64,000 bases of DNA. Origin: JACDHG01 sp963811585 (GTDB taxonomy: Bacteria > Actinomycetota > Actinomycetes > Propionibacteriales > Nocardioidaceae). Below the pieces are notes generated by a model that saw only the letters and a list, made by a program, of their open reading frames with translations, had not been told where the DNA came from and made no database searches. Positions within the stretch are counted from its first letter, which is position 1. The number at the start of each line of letters is the position of its first letter. The translations under genes were made by a program, and so were the position numbers. This document shows positions 41,392 through 50,225 of this stretch, in pieces. Location: the NCBI GenBank assembly GCA_963811585.1, contig CAWERR010000008.1, positions 186,001 through 250,000 on the forward strand, given 5' to 3'.

Positions 41392-41756
41392 CTGCGCTCG
41401 ACGATGTCGGAGAAGTCGCGCTCGGTCCGCTCAGCTTGTCGGACGTAGAACCAGCCGAGCGCGACGAGCACCGGGTAGACGAGGAACCCGAGCGCAACCC
41501 ATGGCAGCGGGACGCCCGCGACCTCGGCGTTGCGGGCGGCCGGCACGAGAGCGAACAGGAGCGGCAGCATGCCGAGCACAGCAGCCAGCACGCCGAGCAC
41601 AAGCAAGGCGAGCTGGAGCTGGCTGCGCAGAAGGGACTGCATGAACGCGTCGCCGACGCCTGTCTGGTCGTCGATCTCCTGGGTCAGCGCCTTGCGACGC
41701 TCTCGCGCGGCGGTGGTGCGCGGGCTCGTCACCCTGACGCGCCGCGGCGTGGCCAT
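41388..41756 (-). CDS. Small membrane protein paired with second symporter
   Basis: 122 residues. Basic N terminus (MATPRRVRVTSPRTTAARER), an acidic middle (EIDDQTGVGDAFMQ), two hydrophobic helices (LALLVLGVLAAVLGMLPLLF and LPWVALGFLVYPVLVALGWF) and a charged tail (YVRQAERTERDFSDIVERR). The two-helix form and position are analogous to DUF485 partners of SSS transporters. The stop overlaps the symporter ATG and its start overlaps the end of the LytTR regulator gene, giving a tight operon. Confidence 0.78.
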   Translation of the reverse strand: MATPRRVRVTSPRTTAARERRKALTQEIDDQTGVGDAFMQSLLRSQLQLALLVLGVLAAVLGMLPLLFALVPAARNAEVAGVPLPWVALGFLVYPVLVALGWFYVRQAERTERDFSDIVERR

Positions 41757-42515
41757 CAGTCCAGCTCGGGTCGAGACGTTGAACGTCGTACGAGCAGATC
41801 GCGCAGCTCGGCGGTATGACGTCGACTGACCTGTAGCTCGCTCTCGCCGACCCGGACCAGGCAGCGACCCTGCTCGACCCGAACCTCGCTGATGTGGGAG
41901 AGCGCCACGAGCAGGCTGCGGTGGATGCGCACGAAGCCGGCGTCACGCCAGCGCTCCTCGAGAGTGGTGAGGGGAGCGCGAAGCAAGTGCGAGCCATCGG
42001 CGGTGTGGAGGCGGACGTAGTCGCCCTGGGCTTCCGCGTAGCCGATGGCGCTGCGCTGCACGAATCTGCGTGACACCCCCGAGCTCGACCGGGATGGTCT
42101 CGTCCTCGTCGTCTGTCGCCGGTTGCTCGCGCGCCTCGACGATGCGTCGGATCGATTCGGCGAGGCGATCTACACGCACGGGCTTGAGGAGGTAGTCGAC
42201 CGCGTTGATCTCGAATGCCTCGACGGCGTGGCCATCATGAGCGGTGACAAACACGATGGAGGGCACGGTCTTGAACCTGCCGAGCACCCGGGCGACGTCG
42301 AGGCCGCTCAGCCCGGGCATAGCGATGTCGAGGAAAACCGCGTCGGTTTCGCCCCGCTCGAGATGCTTGAGGGCGGCCGCACCCGAGCCTGTCGACGTGA
42401 CCCCCTCAACGCGGGAGTCACCGGACAGCAAGTAGCTCAGCTCTTCGCGGATCGGCTGCTCGTCGTCGACGACGAGCACCCGTAACCCGTTGAGTTCGCC
42501 GCCGGCCTGAGGCAT
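41756..42515 (-). CDS. LytTR-family response regulator
   Basis: Residues 1-125 form a REC domain: LRVLVVDDEQPIREELSYLL, phospho-acceptor in AVFLDIAMPGLSGLDVARVL (Asp63), FVTAHDGHAVEAFEINAVDY and LLKPV. The LytTR DNA-binding domain follows after a frame break near 42075: RRFVQRSAIGYAEAQGDYVR, LHTADGSHLLRAPLTTLEER, FVRIHRSLLVALSHISEVRV and ELQVSRRHTAELRDLL. It is the first gene of an operon with the small membrane protein and the second symporter. Its cognate kinase is probably the LytS-like protein at 43473-44651. Confidence 0.9.
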
Positions 42516-42577
42516 GGGGTGACCCTAGCGGCGTCGACGTGCCTCCGCTGGGGCTGCTCGGATTCGGTCCCTCGTCG

Positions 42578-42940
42578 CTACGCCGACACCCAGCCCGGCG
42601 GCAGCTCCCAGCTTTGTCCGGCCCCGCGCTCGAGGGGTGCGCTGTCGACGACCGCCGCTGGGTTGAGCGGGCCGTAGATGTGCGGGTACGTGCCGGCTGC
42701 CTCGGGTACGTCGTCGAGCTGCCACGGCGCCTCGAGCCGGTCGGTTTCGATCGCGAGCAGGGTCAGCGGGCCGGGCTCGTCGTCGTACACGAAGTTGAGA
42801 ACACCGAGCACCTGGTCTAGCCGCGAGCAGTGGATGAAGCCTTCTTCATCGAGGGTGGTGTCTCGCGTGGACGTTGTGTAGCTGCCGGTTTGGGGCGCGA
42901 TCCGCCAGTCGTCGGGGTCCGCGATGTGGAAGATCCGCAT
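42578..42940 (-). CDS. DUF952 family protein
   Basis: 120 residues: MRIFHIADPDDWRIAPQTGS, YTTSTRDTTLDEEGFIHCSR, LDQVLGVLNFVYDDEPGPLT and LLAIETDRLEAPWQ. The E-G-F-I-H-C-S motif is diagnostic of DUF952. Unknown function. It sits between the LytTR regulator and the GNAT gene and is divergent from the latter. Confidence 0.88.
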   Translation of the reverse strand: MRIFHIADPDDWRIAPQTGSYTTSTRDTTLDEEGFIHCSRLDQVLGVLNFVYDDEPGPLTLLAIETDRLEAPWQLDDVPEAAGTYPHIYGPLNPAAVVDSAPLERGAGQSWELPPGWVSA

Positions 42941-43007
42941 CCGTCGACGATGCCACGTTTCGCGGGCGCGGGATGGCGTCGACTCGGCTCGGTCGGTCGG
43001 GCAGAGT

Positions 43008-43454
43008 ATGGCGATGAGCGAGCCAGAGCTGCGGGTCGGGTCCTTCGCGGAGTTGCAGGCCGAGACGGCGTACCGGATCTGGCAGTTGCGCACGTCGGTG
43101 TTCGTGGTCGAGCAGGGCTGCGTCTACCAGGAACTCGACGGGCGCGACCTCGAGCCCTCAGCCCGACACGTGTGGGTGGAGGACGGCGATGAGGTGATCG
43201 CCTACCTGCGTGTCCTCGATGAGCCCGACGGAGTCGCGCGGATCGGCCGGGTCTGCGTGCAGGCATCGGCGCGGTCGCACGGCTGGGCGCGGCGGCTGAT
43301 GGAGGCGGCGCGAGCCGAGATCGGTGAGCGGCCGAGCGTCCTCCACGCGCAGGCATACCTCGCGCCCTGGTACGTCGGGTTGGGCTATCAGGTGACGGGC
43401 CCGGAGTTCCTAGATGACGGCATCCCGCACGTGCCCATGCGGCATACGCCATGA
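43008..43454 (+). CDS. GNAT acetyltransferase, ElaA-like
   Basis: 148 residues. FAELQAETAYRIWQLRTSVF, VVEQGCVYQELDGRDLEPSA, RHVWVEDGDEVIAYLRVLDE, then the acetyl-CoA loop RIGRVCVQASARSHGWARRL, MEAARAEIG, and LHAQAYLAPWYVGLGYQVTG. The VVEQxCxYQELDGxD signature is ElaA. Start ATG 43008 (MAMSEPE); ATG 43014 is possible. The acceptor substrate is unknown. It is on the opposite strand from its neighbours. Confidence 0.9.
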   Translation: MAMSEPELRVGSFAELQAETAYRIWQLRTSVFVVEQGCVYQELDGRDLEPSARHVWVEDGDEVIAYLRVLDEPDGVARIGRVCVQASARSHGWARRLMEAARAEIGERPSVLHAQAYLAPWYVGLGYQVTGPEFLDDGIPHVPMRHTP

Positions 43455-43472
43455 CCTTGGCTGACCACAGCG

Positions 43473-44651
43473 TCAGGTGTGGACTCCGGGCGCGTACTTG
43501 GGGATCCGTACGATCGCCTTTGTGCCAGCGCCGACGGCCGTCTCGATGACGAGTCCGTACTCGTCGCCGAACGTGCTGCGCAGCCGCTCGTCGACGTTGC
43601 CAAGCCCGATCGAGTCCACGCTCTCGTCGCCAGCCAACGCCCTGCGCACCCGTTCGGGCTCCTCGCCGACGCCGTCGTCCTCGATCGAGATCACCACATC
43701 CGCGCCGTGGTCCTCGGCGAGGATGGTGATGTGGCCGTTCTCGGTCTTCCCCTGGAGGCCATGGCGCACGGCGTTCTCGACCAGAGGTTGCAGTGACAGG
43801 AACGGCAGCGTCACGGGCAAGGCCTCGGGTGCGACGCGCAGCGTCACCTGCAGCCGGTCGCCGAACCGGGCCTTCTCCAGCACCAGATAGCGCTCGATCG
43901 AGCGGAGCTCTTCGGCAAGAGTTGTGAATTCGCCATGCCTGCGGAAGGAGTACCGGGTGAAGTCGGCGAACTCCAGCAACAGCTCGCGCGCCCGCTCCGG
44001 GTCTGTGCGCACGAATGACGCGATCGCGGTCAGCGAGTTGTAGATGAAGTGCGGGGAGATCTGGGCGCGCAGTGCACGCACTTCTGCCTCCATCAGCCGG
44101 GTGCGGGACTCGTCGACCTCGGCCAGCTCGAGCTGACCGGACACCCAACCCGCGACCTCGTTGGTCGCCCGGATCAGACCGGCGCTCGGCTGGGGCACAA
44201 AGACCTGCAGGGTGCCGACGACACGTCCGTCGACGGTCAACGGGGCGGTGATGACATGGCGGAGAGTGCAGTCTCCGCGGTGGCAGCCCGTGCGTCCCGT
44301 CGACGTGCCGCCGTTTTCGTACGTCGGCTGGGCGAGGTCGTATGCCGCCTCGCGGTGGTGCTCGCCGCCTCCGTCCCACGCGAGCACGCCGTCGAGGTCA
44401 GACAGCGCGGCGGCTGGGGAGCCGAGGAGGGCGCGCAGGTAGCGAAGCGACTTGTCTGCCGAAGCGCTGTGGAGTCCGCCCCGCAAGGGAGGTGAGGCAA
44501 GGCTTGCGGTGTGGAGGGTGCGGAAGGTGGTGCGGTCGGCCGACGTACCGAATGCGTTGCGGCTGCGCGAGATTGCCCACAGCGTCCCGCCGGCGACCAC
44601 CATGATGGCGGCCACGACGAGGATGGTCTGCGCGCTGCTCACGAGCGTCAC
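43473..44651 (-). CDS. LytS-like sensor histidine kinase
   Basis: One N-terminal transmembrane helix (TILVVAAIMVVAGGTLWAIS) and a GAF-like region with several Cys/His residues (GRTGCHRGDCTLRHV). Then the His_kinase domain with the acceptor in LRAQISPHFIYNSLTAIASF (His about 201), FADFTRYSFRRHGEFTTLAE, LSLQPLVENAVRHGLQGKTE (N-box), VISIEDDGVGE and SIGLGNVDERLRSTFGDEYG. Start chosen at GTG 44651 (VTLVSSAQTIL) because the longer frame to 44705 reads into the 22-bp tandem repeat; GTG 44642 is also possible. It likely phosphorylates the LytTR regulator ending at 41756. Confidence 0.87.
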   Translation of the reverse strand: MTLVSSAQTILVVAAIMVVAGGTLWAISRSRNAFGTSADRTTFRTLHTASLASPPLRGGLHSASADKSLRYLRALLGSPAAALSDLDGVLAWDGGGEHHREAAYDLAQPTYENGGTSTGRTGCHRGDCTLRHVITAPLTVDGRVVGTLQVFVPQPSAGLIRATNEVAGWVSGQLELAEVDESRTRLMEAEVRALRAQISPHFIYNSLTAIASFVRTDPERARELLLEFADFTRYSFRRHGEFTTLAEELRSIERYLVLEKARFGDRLQVTLRVAPEALPVTLPFLSLQPLVENAVRHGLQGKTENGHITILAEDHGADVVISIEDDGVGEEPERVRRALAGDESVDSIGLGNVDERLRSTFGDEYGLVIETAVGAGTKAIVRIPKYAPGVHT

Positions 44652-44672
44652 CGTAGTGGGGCCTGCGCTCGG

Positions 44673-44782
44673 TGACGGGTGAACTGACCAGGACTGACGG
44701 GTCAACGGACCAAAGATGACGGGTCAACGGACCAAAGATGACGGGTCAACGGGCCAAAGATGACGGGTCGGGCGCAACTATT
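44673..44782. repeat. Tandem repeat, 22-bp units, upstream of LytS-like gene
   Basis: Three near-identical 22-bp units at 44695-44760 carrying TGACGGGTCAACGGACCAAA (the third with GGGCC), preceded by a diverged unit at 44673 and followed by a partial unit at 44761. It lies between the methyltransferase gene and the kinase start, in the likely promoter region of the kinase. The core TGACC-NN-TC on the opposite strand resembles that of the array at 21215-21367, which has the same period. Confidence 0.85.
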
Positions 44783-44796
44783 TGACGGTTCGGCGA

Positions 44797-45581
44797 TTAG
44801 GGGAAGTCGATGAGGAGGCCGTCGTCGGGGTCGCTCTCCTCGCGGTGGAAGCGGGCGAGCCCGGTGACCCGGGCGCGGAAGCAGTAGAGCTTCCACGGCA
44901 TCTGCATCCCGTCGGGGCCGCGGCCGTAGCTGTCGTAGAGTTCGCCGACTTTTGTGAGCAGCTCCTCGCGCTCGGCGGGCTCCAGTACAGCGGCGTGCGA
45001 GTGCGACGCGATGAAGCCGAGCAGCGAGCTGCGGTGGAAATGTTGCCAGTGACGGAAGATCCTGGTCTCGCTGGTCGCGAACAGGTCCGAACCCTCCAGC
45101 GGGTCGTCGTTGCCTAGCTCCTCGGTCGTGCCGACCATGCCGAGCACCTTGCGCACCCACGGGACTTTGATGTCGCCGTAGTTCCAGGCAAGGCCCAGCA
45201 CTCCGCCAGGTCGGAGGACCCGGGCTATCTCTGGCAGCGCCCGGTCGGCGTCGAACCAGTGGAACGCCTGAGCCGCCACGACGACGTCGACTGAGCTCAT
45301 GGCAGCGGGATGTCTTCCGCGCTGCCGACCACGCTGCGTGCCACCGGGAGCGACTCGCCTCAGCTGGTTGCAGCATTCGGCAGTGACGGGTCGGTGGCGA
45401 CCACTTCATGACCGAGCGCAGCAACCGCGGAGCTGAGCTTGCCCGTGCCGGCGCCGAGTTCGAGCACTCGCCCGGGACTGGTGCCGACCAGCCAGCGACA
45501 CGGCCTCGGTGGGGTAGCCGGGGCGGAAGTCGGCGTACGCCTGCGCAACATCGCCGAAAGCTGGCGGCGCGGCGTGCGCAT
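44797..45581 (-). CDS. Class I SAM-dependent methyltransferase
   Basis: Start ATG at 45581. Pieces in order: FGDVAQAYADFRPGYPTEAV, WLVGTSPGRVLELGAGTGKL (motif I, ELGAGTG), ALGHEVVATDPSL (motif II acid), then VDVVVAAQAFHWFDADRALP, EIARVLRPGGVLGLAWNYGD, and the tail RFHREESDPDDGLLIDFP. Breaks lie near 45540, 45500, 45370 and 45320. QAFHWFD and LRPGG are typical of the UbiE/Methyltransf_11 group. The substrate is unknown. Confidence 0.83.
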
Positions 45582-45656
45582 CTCGTCGGCGTCCAGTGAC
45601 GCGAGCGAGAGCGGTATCTCGCGTCAATACGCGGCACGCGCTCACGCTGTGCTCGG

Positions 45657-46433
45657 ATGCTCACCTGCAGCGGAAGTCGCCGCCTGGGCGACCTCGAGGG
45701 CGTTGCCTCGCTCTGGCCGCCGCACGCGACTGCGGGTCGACGCGCGCTGCTGCGGGACCGAGGCCTGCGGCGTACGACGCCGGACCTGACGACCGAGTCG
45801 CTCCTGCGGGGTGCCGCGGCCGCAGCTCTGCCGAGAGGTGGAGAGGAAGCCGGTGCGGAATCGTCGCTCCACGACGCTGGAGCGACTCCACGCCGGTGCC
45901 GGCGACCAGATCGCGGTGCGCGCGGCGCGGCTCAACTGCCGGGCTGCTCGACGCTGGTACCGGTGGTGACGCGGTCTCCGCTGCAGGCGTTCGCGCGGCT
46001 GCATGCGCTCGCCGCGTCGGGTCGGGTCGCCGAGGACGAGCTGGGCCGGCCGCGACCCGAAGCCGCGCTGGCCGATGCGGCTGCAGCGACTGGCGCGGTG
46101 CTGCTCGCCGACCGACGCCAGCGCCGGCGATCGCGGTGGCCGGCAATCGCCCACGCCGAGGTGCGACGACTGGCCCGTTCGAGTCGAGCGAACGGCCTGG
46201 TGGCCCGGGCGTTCGAGCGGCTGGTCTCTGGTCTCGCGTGGCGTCGACCCGACCTCGTGGTGGTGCCGGAGGCCGGTCACCTCGCGCTCGAGCCGTCGTA
46301 CCGTGCGGCGCTCGGTGCTTACGGCCGGCGGACGGCCGCGCCGGTCGCCAGGCCTGGCTGTTGCACGTCGGCCGCCGCACTGACCCGAGGCGTGGAGGCA
46401 AGCCCGCTCGCTGATCGAGCGCCCCTGCGCTGA
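45657..46433 (+). CDS. Conserved actinobacterial protein, frame-broken
   Basis: Coding-like pieces are LEGVASLWP, LLRDRGLRRTTPDLTTESLL, LHAGAGDQIAVRAARLN, SPLQAFARLHALAASGRVAE, DELGRPRPEAALADAAAATG and VVVPEAGHLALEPSYRAALG. The tail is ALTRGVEASPLADRAPL. At least six single-base breaks, so the start is uncertain. Position beside the HAD/SerB-like gene suggests the Rv3662c neighbourhood; homologues are often labelled 'oxidoreductase' without proof. I see no cofactor motif and assign no function. Confidence 0.5.
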   Translation: MLTCSGSRRLGDLEGVASLWPPHATAGRRALLRDRGLRRTTPDLTTESLLRGAAAAALPRGGEEAGAESSLHDAGATPRRCRRPDRGARGAAQLPGCSTLVPVVTRSPLQAFARLHALAASGRVAEDELGRPRPEAALADAAAATGAVLLADRRQRRRSRWPAIAHAEVRRLARSSRANGLVARAFERLVSGLAWRRPDLVVVPEAGHLALEPSYRAALGAYGRRTAAPVARPGCCTSAAALTRGVEASPLADRAPLR

Positions 46434-46709
46434 TCGTCAGGCGACCTCCGGTGATCGGCTTGTCGAGATCAAGCTCGCGGGAGTCCGGGGCGATATGGAG
46501 CGATTCGCTCGGAGGCTCGACGCGACACGCCGGTAGGCCTTCCGTTGGACGTCGAACGGCGTACAAAGGAACCACAACTCAAGACCCGCACATGAGCCCG
46601 GTACCCACGCGGTGACCCACCCTTCTTTGAGGGCAGTCGAATTCGGGACACTCCCGGGGCGACGTTTGAGGACTGCACGCCTGGTAGCCGGACGACTCAT
46701 GTGTCAGCG
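46434..46709. other. Intergenic region, no gene recognised
   Basis: Roughly 275 bases between the conserved protein gene and the hairpin at 46710. It contains palindromic repeat copy D near the left end and otherwise no convincing frame. A structured RNA ending at the hairpin is conceivable but I cannot identify one. Confidence 0.3.
46448..46470. repeat. Palindromic repeat, copy D (inverted, diverged)
   Basis: CCGGTGATCGGCTTGTCGAG followed by ATC. The reverse complement matches GATCTCGACAAGCTCGATCA with one change. Fourth member of the dispersed family. Confidence 0.6.
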
Positions 46710-46734
46710 GCGGCGCCTTCTCTGAGGGCGCCGC
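46710..46734. terminator. Hairpin between convergent genes
   Basis: GCGGCGCC and GGCGCCGC form an 8-bp G/C stem with a 9-base loop, extended imperfectly by CATGTG/CATGTG-like flanks. It lies between the convergent gene ending at 46433 and the HAD gene ending at 46772, so it is a likely bidirectional terminator. Confidence 0.65.
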
Positions 46735-46771
46735 TCGCATGTGCCCACATCCCTTGCTGGCTTGAGCCGAA

Positions 46772-47611
46772 TCAGCGTTCTGCGGTCGCGTTGACGACGG
46801 CGATCAGGTACGACGTGAGCGGCGGGCCGACAGACGACCGCTCCGGCCGCCGCGACGCCCGCACCGATCGCGACCGCCGCCAGCGTGCCCTTGCGCGGCT
46901 CGAACCGCACGCGCTTGCGCAGCTCCACCGGCTTGACGAAGTCGAGCACCGGCCAGCCGCGTTCGTTCGCAATCTTGCGCAGCGCCTTGTCGGGGTTGAC
47001 GGCATACGGGTGCCCGACGATCTCGAGCATCGGGATGTCGGTCGACCGAGTCGGAGTAGGCGTAGGACGCCGTCGAGGTCGTAACCCTCGGCCTCGGCGA
47101 GCTCGTCGATCGCCGACGCCTTGTTGCCGGCATAGGCGTAGAACTCGATGTCGCCGGTGTAGCGGCCGTCCTCCTGCACCATCACGGTCGCGATCACCCG
47201 GTCGGCGCCGAGCATCTCTGCCGATCGGCTCGACCACCTCGGCGCCGGACGTCGACACGATCACGACGTCGTGGCCTTCGAGGTGGTGCTGCTCGATCAG
47301 ACTGACGGCTTCGTCGTACACGAGCGGGTCGACGATGTGGTGCAGGGTCTCGGCGACGATGTCTTTGACGGTCTGCACGTGCCAGCCGGTGGCCTGCGTC
47401 GGAGAGGTAGCGCCGCATCCGCTCCATCTGGTCGTGGTCGGCGCCGCCGACGAGGTAGACGAACTGGGCATATCCGCTGCGCAGGACGGATCGGCGGTTG
47501 ATCAGTCCGCCCTCGTAGAACGGCCGGCTGAAGGCGAGCGTGCTCGACTTCGCGATGATCGTCTTGTCGAGGTCGAAGAAGGCGGCCGGTCGGTCGCGTC
47601 GGGGACGTCAC
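46772..47611 (-). CDS. HAD-IB family hydrolase (SerB-like, Rv3661 position)
   Basis: GTG start 47611. After a break: AAFFDLDKTIIAKSSTLAFS (motif I, DLDKT), RPFYEGGLINRRSVLRSGYA and QFVYLVGGADHDQMERMRRY. Then VQTVKDIVAETLHHIVDPLV, HDVVIVSTSGAEVVEPI (motif II), GNKASAIDELAEAEGYDLDG (motif III Lys), SDSVTDIPMLEIVGHPYAVN (motif IV) and a C-terminal hydrophobic segment. Breaks lie near 47585, 47395, 47225, 47060 and 46830. HAD-IB enzymes dephosphorylate small molecules; here the C-terminal anchor suggests membrane association. The substrate is unknown. Confidence 0.85.
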
Positions 47612-47737
47612 GGTGGCTCGCCTCCTTGGCTGCAGCCTGGGTCAGCGTCACGGTGCGAACGTCGTCGGGCTTCGAGGATACGAACGCTTCTCACCTGGCG
47701 CTTTGCGAGAACGCCCTGGACGGGTTGTAGAGTAGAT

Positions 47738-47852
47738 GCCGCTCCAGCGGCAATCCCCCCTCGTCGCTGGACATCGGGTCCGATTCCATCCCCCCCGGAA
47801 TCAGGGCCCCGGCGGCCCCCGGTACCCCCCCACCGGGGGCCGCCCCTTATTT
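47738..47852 (+). ncRNA. 6C RNA
   Basis: Conserved actinobacterial small RNA with C-rich hairpin loops. CCAGCG...CGCTGG encloses AATCCCCCCTCG; GATTCC...GGAATC encloses ATCCCCCCC. The terminal stem GGCGGCCCCCGGT/ACCGGGGGCCGCC has an ACCCCCCC loop and is followed by CCTTATTT, an intrinsic terminator. A -10-like TAGAGT at 47728 suits a start near 47738. The place between the HAD gene and ssd is the location of the M. tuberculosis 6C RNA (B11) between Rv3661 and Rv3660c. Proposed role is trans-acting control through the C-rich loops. Confidence 0.9.
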
Positions 47853-47969
47853 GCGCCAACGAGTTGGGCGGCAGCCTCTTGGTGGCAGCCATTATGCACA
47901 GCCAGCAGAGGGGCTAGTCGTCGTCCACAGGGCTCGGTCGAGCCCTGGGTCACGGGGGACGTACGCCGG

Positions 47970-49062
47970 ATGCTGGTCGCTATGGATCGACCCGGCAGCA
48001 CCGGCCCGCCTCTCGTCGTCACCGCCGACGCCGACCTGCTCGCGGAGCTGATGCGGCTCTGCGCGGCGGCCTCGGTGACCCCCGTCGTCGTCTCCGATGC
48101 CGCCCGGGCTCGTGCGGACTGGTGGCGCGCCTCCTGCGTGCTCGTCGGCAGCGACCTGGCCGACGGGGTCGCCGGGCTCGGTAGCGGCAGGCGCGACGAC
48201 GTTGTCTTGGTCACTGCGCGGCCGGAGTCGGCCGACCTCTGGAGACACGGTGTCGCGATTCATGCCGAGCATGTGGTGGTGCTGCCCGACGGAGAGAGGT
48301 GGCTGGTCGACAGGCTCGCCGACAGCGTCGACGAGCGACGTCCCCGGGCGCTGACGCTTGGCATAGTCGGTGGATGCGGAGGTGCCGGCGCGTCGACGCT
48401 CGCGGCCGCGCTCTCCCTGCGCGCCGCGCGTGAGGGCCACGACGTGCTACTCATCGATGCCGATCCGCTGGGCGGCGGAATTGAGCTCGTGCTCGGCTGC
48501 GAGGCCGCAAGTGGTCTCCGGTGGCCTGAGGTGGCGGCAACGCAGGGCCGGGTGCGGGCAACGGCCCTGCGCGAGGCGTTGCCCGAAGCCGAAGGAATCG
48601 CTGTGCTCTCGTGGGACCGGGCCGAGGTCACCGACGTAGAGCCGTCGACGATGCGCGCGATGGTGACCGCGGGTCAGCGCGGTGCCGATCTCGTGGTCGT
48701 GGATTTGCCCCGGAGGTTCGATGACGCCGTTGTCGAAGCGGTCGCCTTGTCTGACACGGTGCTGCTCGTCTGCACCGGCGACGTCCGGGCGGCGGCGAGC
48801 GCTGAGCGACAGCTTCAGAGGCTGCGCGTGTTGTGCGGCGATATCCGGCTGGTGGTGCGCCGATCTCATCGGTGGAGATGTGGATGCCGACGACTTCGCC
48901 GACAGCGTCGGTCTGCCACTGGCGGGAGTGGTAGCCAACCGACGAGGGATCAACCGCGCGGTCAACGAAGGTCTCGGGCCGCTGGTTCGCGGTCGATTCG
49001 CTGGGCAATGTGACCGACTCCTCGACGCCGTCGGGCTGAGCGCGTCGGGTCAGGCCGCATGA
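47970..49062 (+). CDS. ssd: Septum-site-determining/TadZ-CpaE-like ATPase
   Basis: About 364 residues. Residues 1-125 form a receiver-like pseudo domain (PPLVVTADADLLAELMRLCA, DVVLVTARPESADLW). A MinD/ParA-type domain follows: LGIVGGCGGAGASTLAAALS (deviant P-loop with Ser instead of Lys-Thr), DVLLIDADPLGGGIELVLGC and GADLVVVDLPRRFDDAVVEA. One break near 48850. The stop overlaps the tadA ATG (ATGA). CpaE/TadZ proteins position pilus machinery; in M. tuberculosis the Rv3660c homologue (Ssd) affects septum formation. ATG 47982 is an alternative start. Confidence 0.86.
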
Positions 49063-50225
49063 CCGGCGTCGAGCCGGCGCTGCTCGACAGCATCCGTGGG
49101 CGCCTGGCCGAGGTCAGCGCCGAGCCGAGTCCCGCGGGGGTAGCTGATGCGTTGCGCAAGGAAGGCCGGCTTGTGGGGGACGCCGGTGTCCTCGAGGTCG
49201 TCGACGCCCTGCGGCGCGACACCGTTGGAGCCGGCCCGCTCGAGCCGCTGCTGCGCACCGACGGGGTCACCGACGTACTGGTCAACGGCCCGAGCAGGGT
49301 CTACATCGATGCGGGTCGTGGGCTGGAGCTGACCGACGTACGGTTTGGCGACGATGCGGCCGTGCGCAGGCTTGCGCAGCGGCTGGCCTCGTCGGCAGGG
49401 CGGCGGCTCGACGACGCGTCGCCGTTCGTCGACGCCCGGCTCCGTGACGGCACCCGGTTCCACGCCGTCCTGGCACCGTTGGCGAGGCCCGGCACCTGTC
49501 TGTCGTTGCGCGTCCCGGCCAGGCGAGTGATGACGCTCGATGAGCTCGTCGCGGCGGGCAGCATCCGACCGGCGACCGCCACGTTGTTGTTCGACATCGT
49601 GCGGTCGAGGCTGGCGTTCCTGGTCTCCGGCGGGACCGGAAGCGGCAAGACGACCATGCTGGCGGCACTGCTGTCGTGTGTCGCGGCTGATCAGCGGCTC
49701 GTCCTCGTCGAGGACGCCAGCGAGCTGAGACCCGACCTCCCGCACGTCGTCGCGATGGAAGCGCGGCAGGCGAACGTCGAGGGCGTCGGCGAGGTCCCGC
49801 TGCGCGCCCTGGTGCGGCAAGGGCTCCGGATGCGGCCAGATCGTCTCGTCGTCGGCGAGGTCCGAGGCTCTGAGGTCGTCGACCTGTTGGCTGCGCTGAA
49901 CACCGGTCACGAGGGTGGTTGCGGCACGCTGCATGCCAACAGCGCGGCCGACGTCCCAGCCCGGGTCGAGGCCCTCGGCGTCGCGGCCGGGCTGCCGCGC
50001 GATGCCGTCCACTCCCAGCTCGCGTCGGCGATCCAGGCGGTGATCCATCTCCGCCGGCACCCAGATGGGATTCGCCGCGTCGATGAGATCGGCGTTGTAC
50101 GTCGGAGCGAGCGCGGGCTGGTGGAGGTCGTGACCGCAGTGTCGTGTCCGGTCGGCGGCGAGCCACTGATGGGCCTCGGTGCCGACCAACTCGACCGGTT
50201 GCTCGCGGCGCGGGCAGACCCTTGA
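49059..50225 (+). CDS. tadA: Flp pilus assembly ATPase TadA
   Basis: 388 residues, intact. Secretion ATPase of type II/IV superfamily: TDGVTDVLVNGPSRVYIDAG, SPFVDARLRDGTRFHAVLAP, Walker A SGGTGSGKTTMLAALL (about residues 190-205), LVLVEDASELRPDLPHVVAM (Asp/Glu box), LVRQGLRMRPDRLVVGEVRG (Walker B and arginine), LNTGHEGGCGTLHANSAADV (His box). It powers assembly of Flp-type pili. The start overlaps ssd and its TGA overlaps the TTG of tadB. Confidence 0.95.
   Translation: MTGVEPALLDSIRGRLAEVSAEPSPAGVADALRKEGRLVGDAGVLEVVDALRRDTVGAGPLEPLLRTDGVTDVLVNGPSRVYIDAGRGLELTDVRFGDDAAVRRLAQRLASSAGRRLDDASPFVDARLRDGTRFHAVLAPLARPGTCLSLRVPARRVMTLDELVAAGSIRPATATLLFDIVRSRLAFLVSGGTGSGKTTMLAALLSCVAADQRLVLVEDASELRPDLPHVVAMEARQANVEGVGEVPLRALVRQGLRMRPDRLVVGEVRGSEVVDLLAALNTGHEGGCGTLHANSAADVPARVEALGVAAGLPRDAVHSQLASAIQAVIHLRRHPDGIRRVDEIGVVRRSERGLVEVVTAVSCPVGGEPLMGLGADQLDRLLAARADP

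Noticed and set aside
45657..46433. True pseudogene.
   Set aside because: Breaks are of the same single-base type as in neighbouring essential genes, so decay cannot be concluded.
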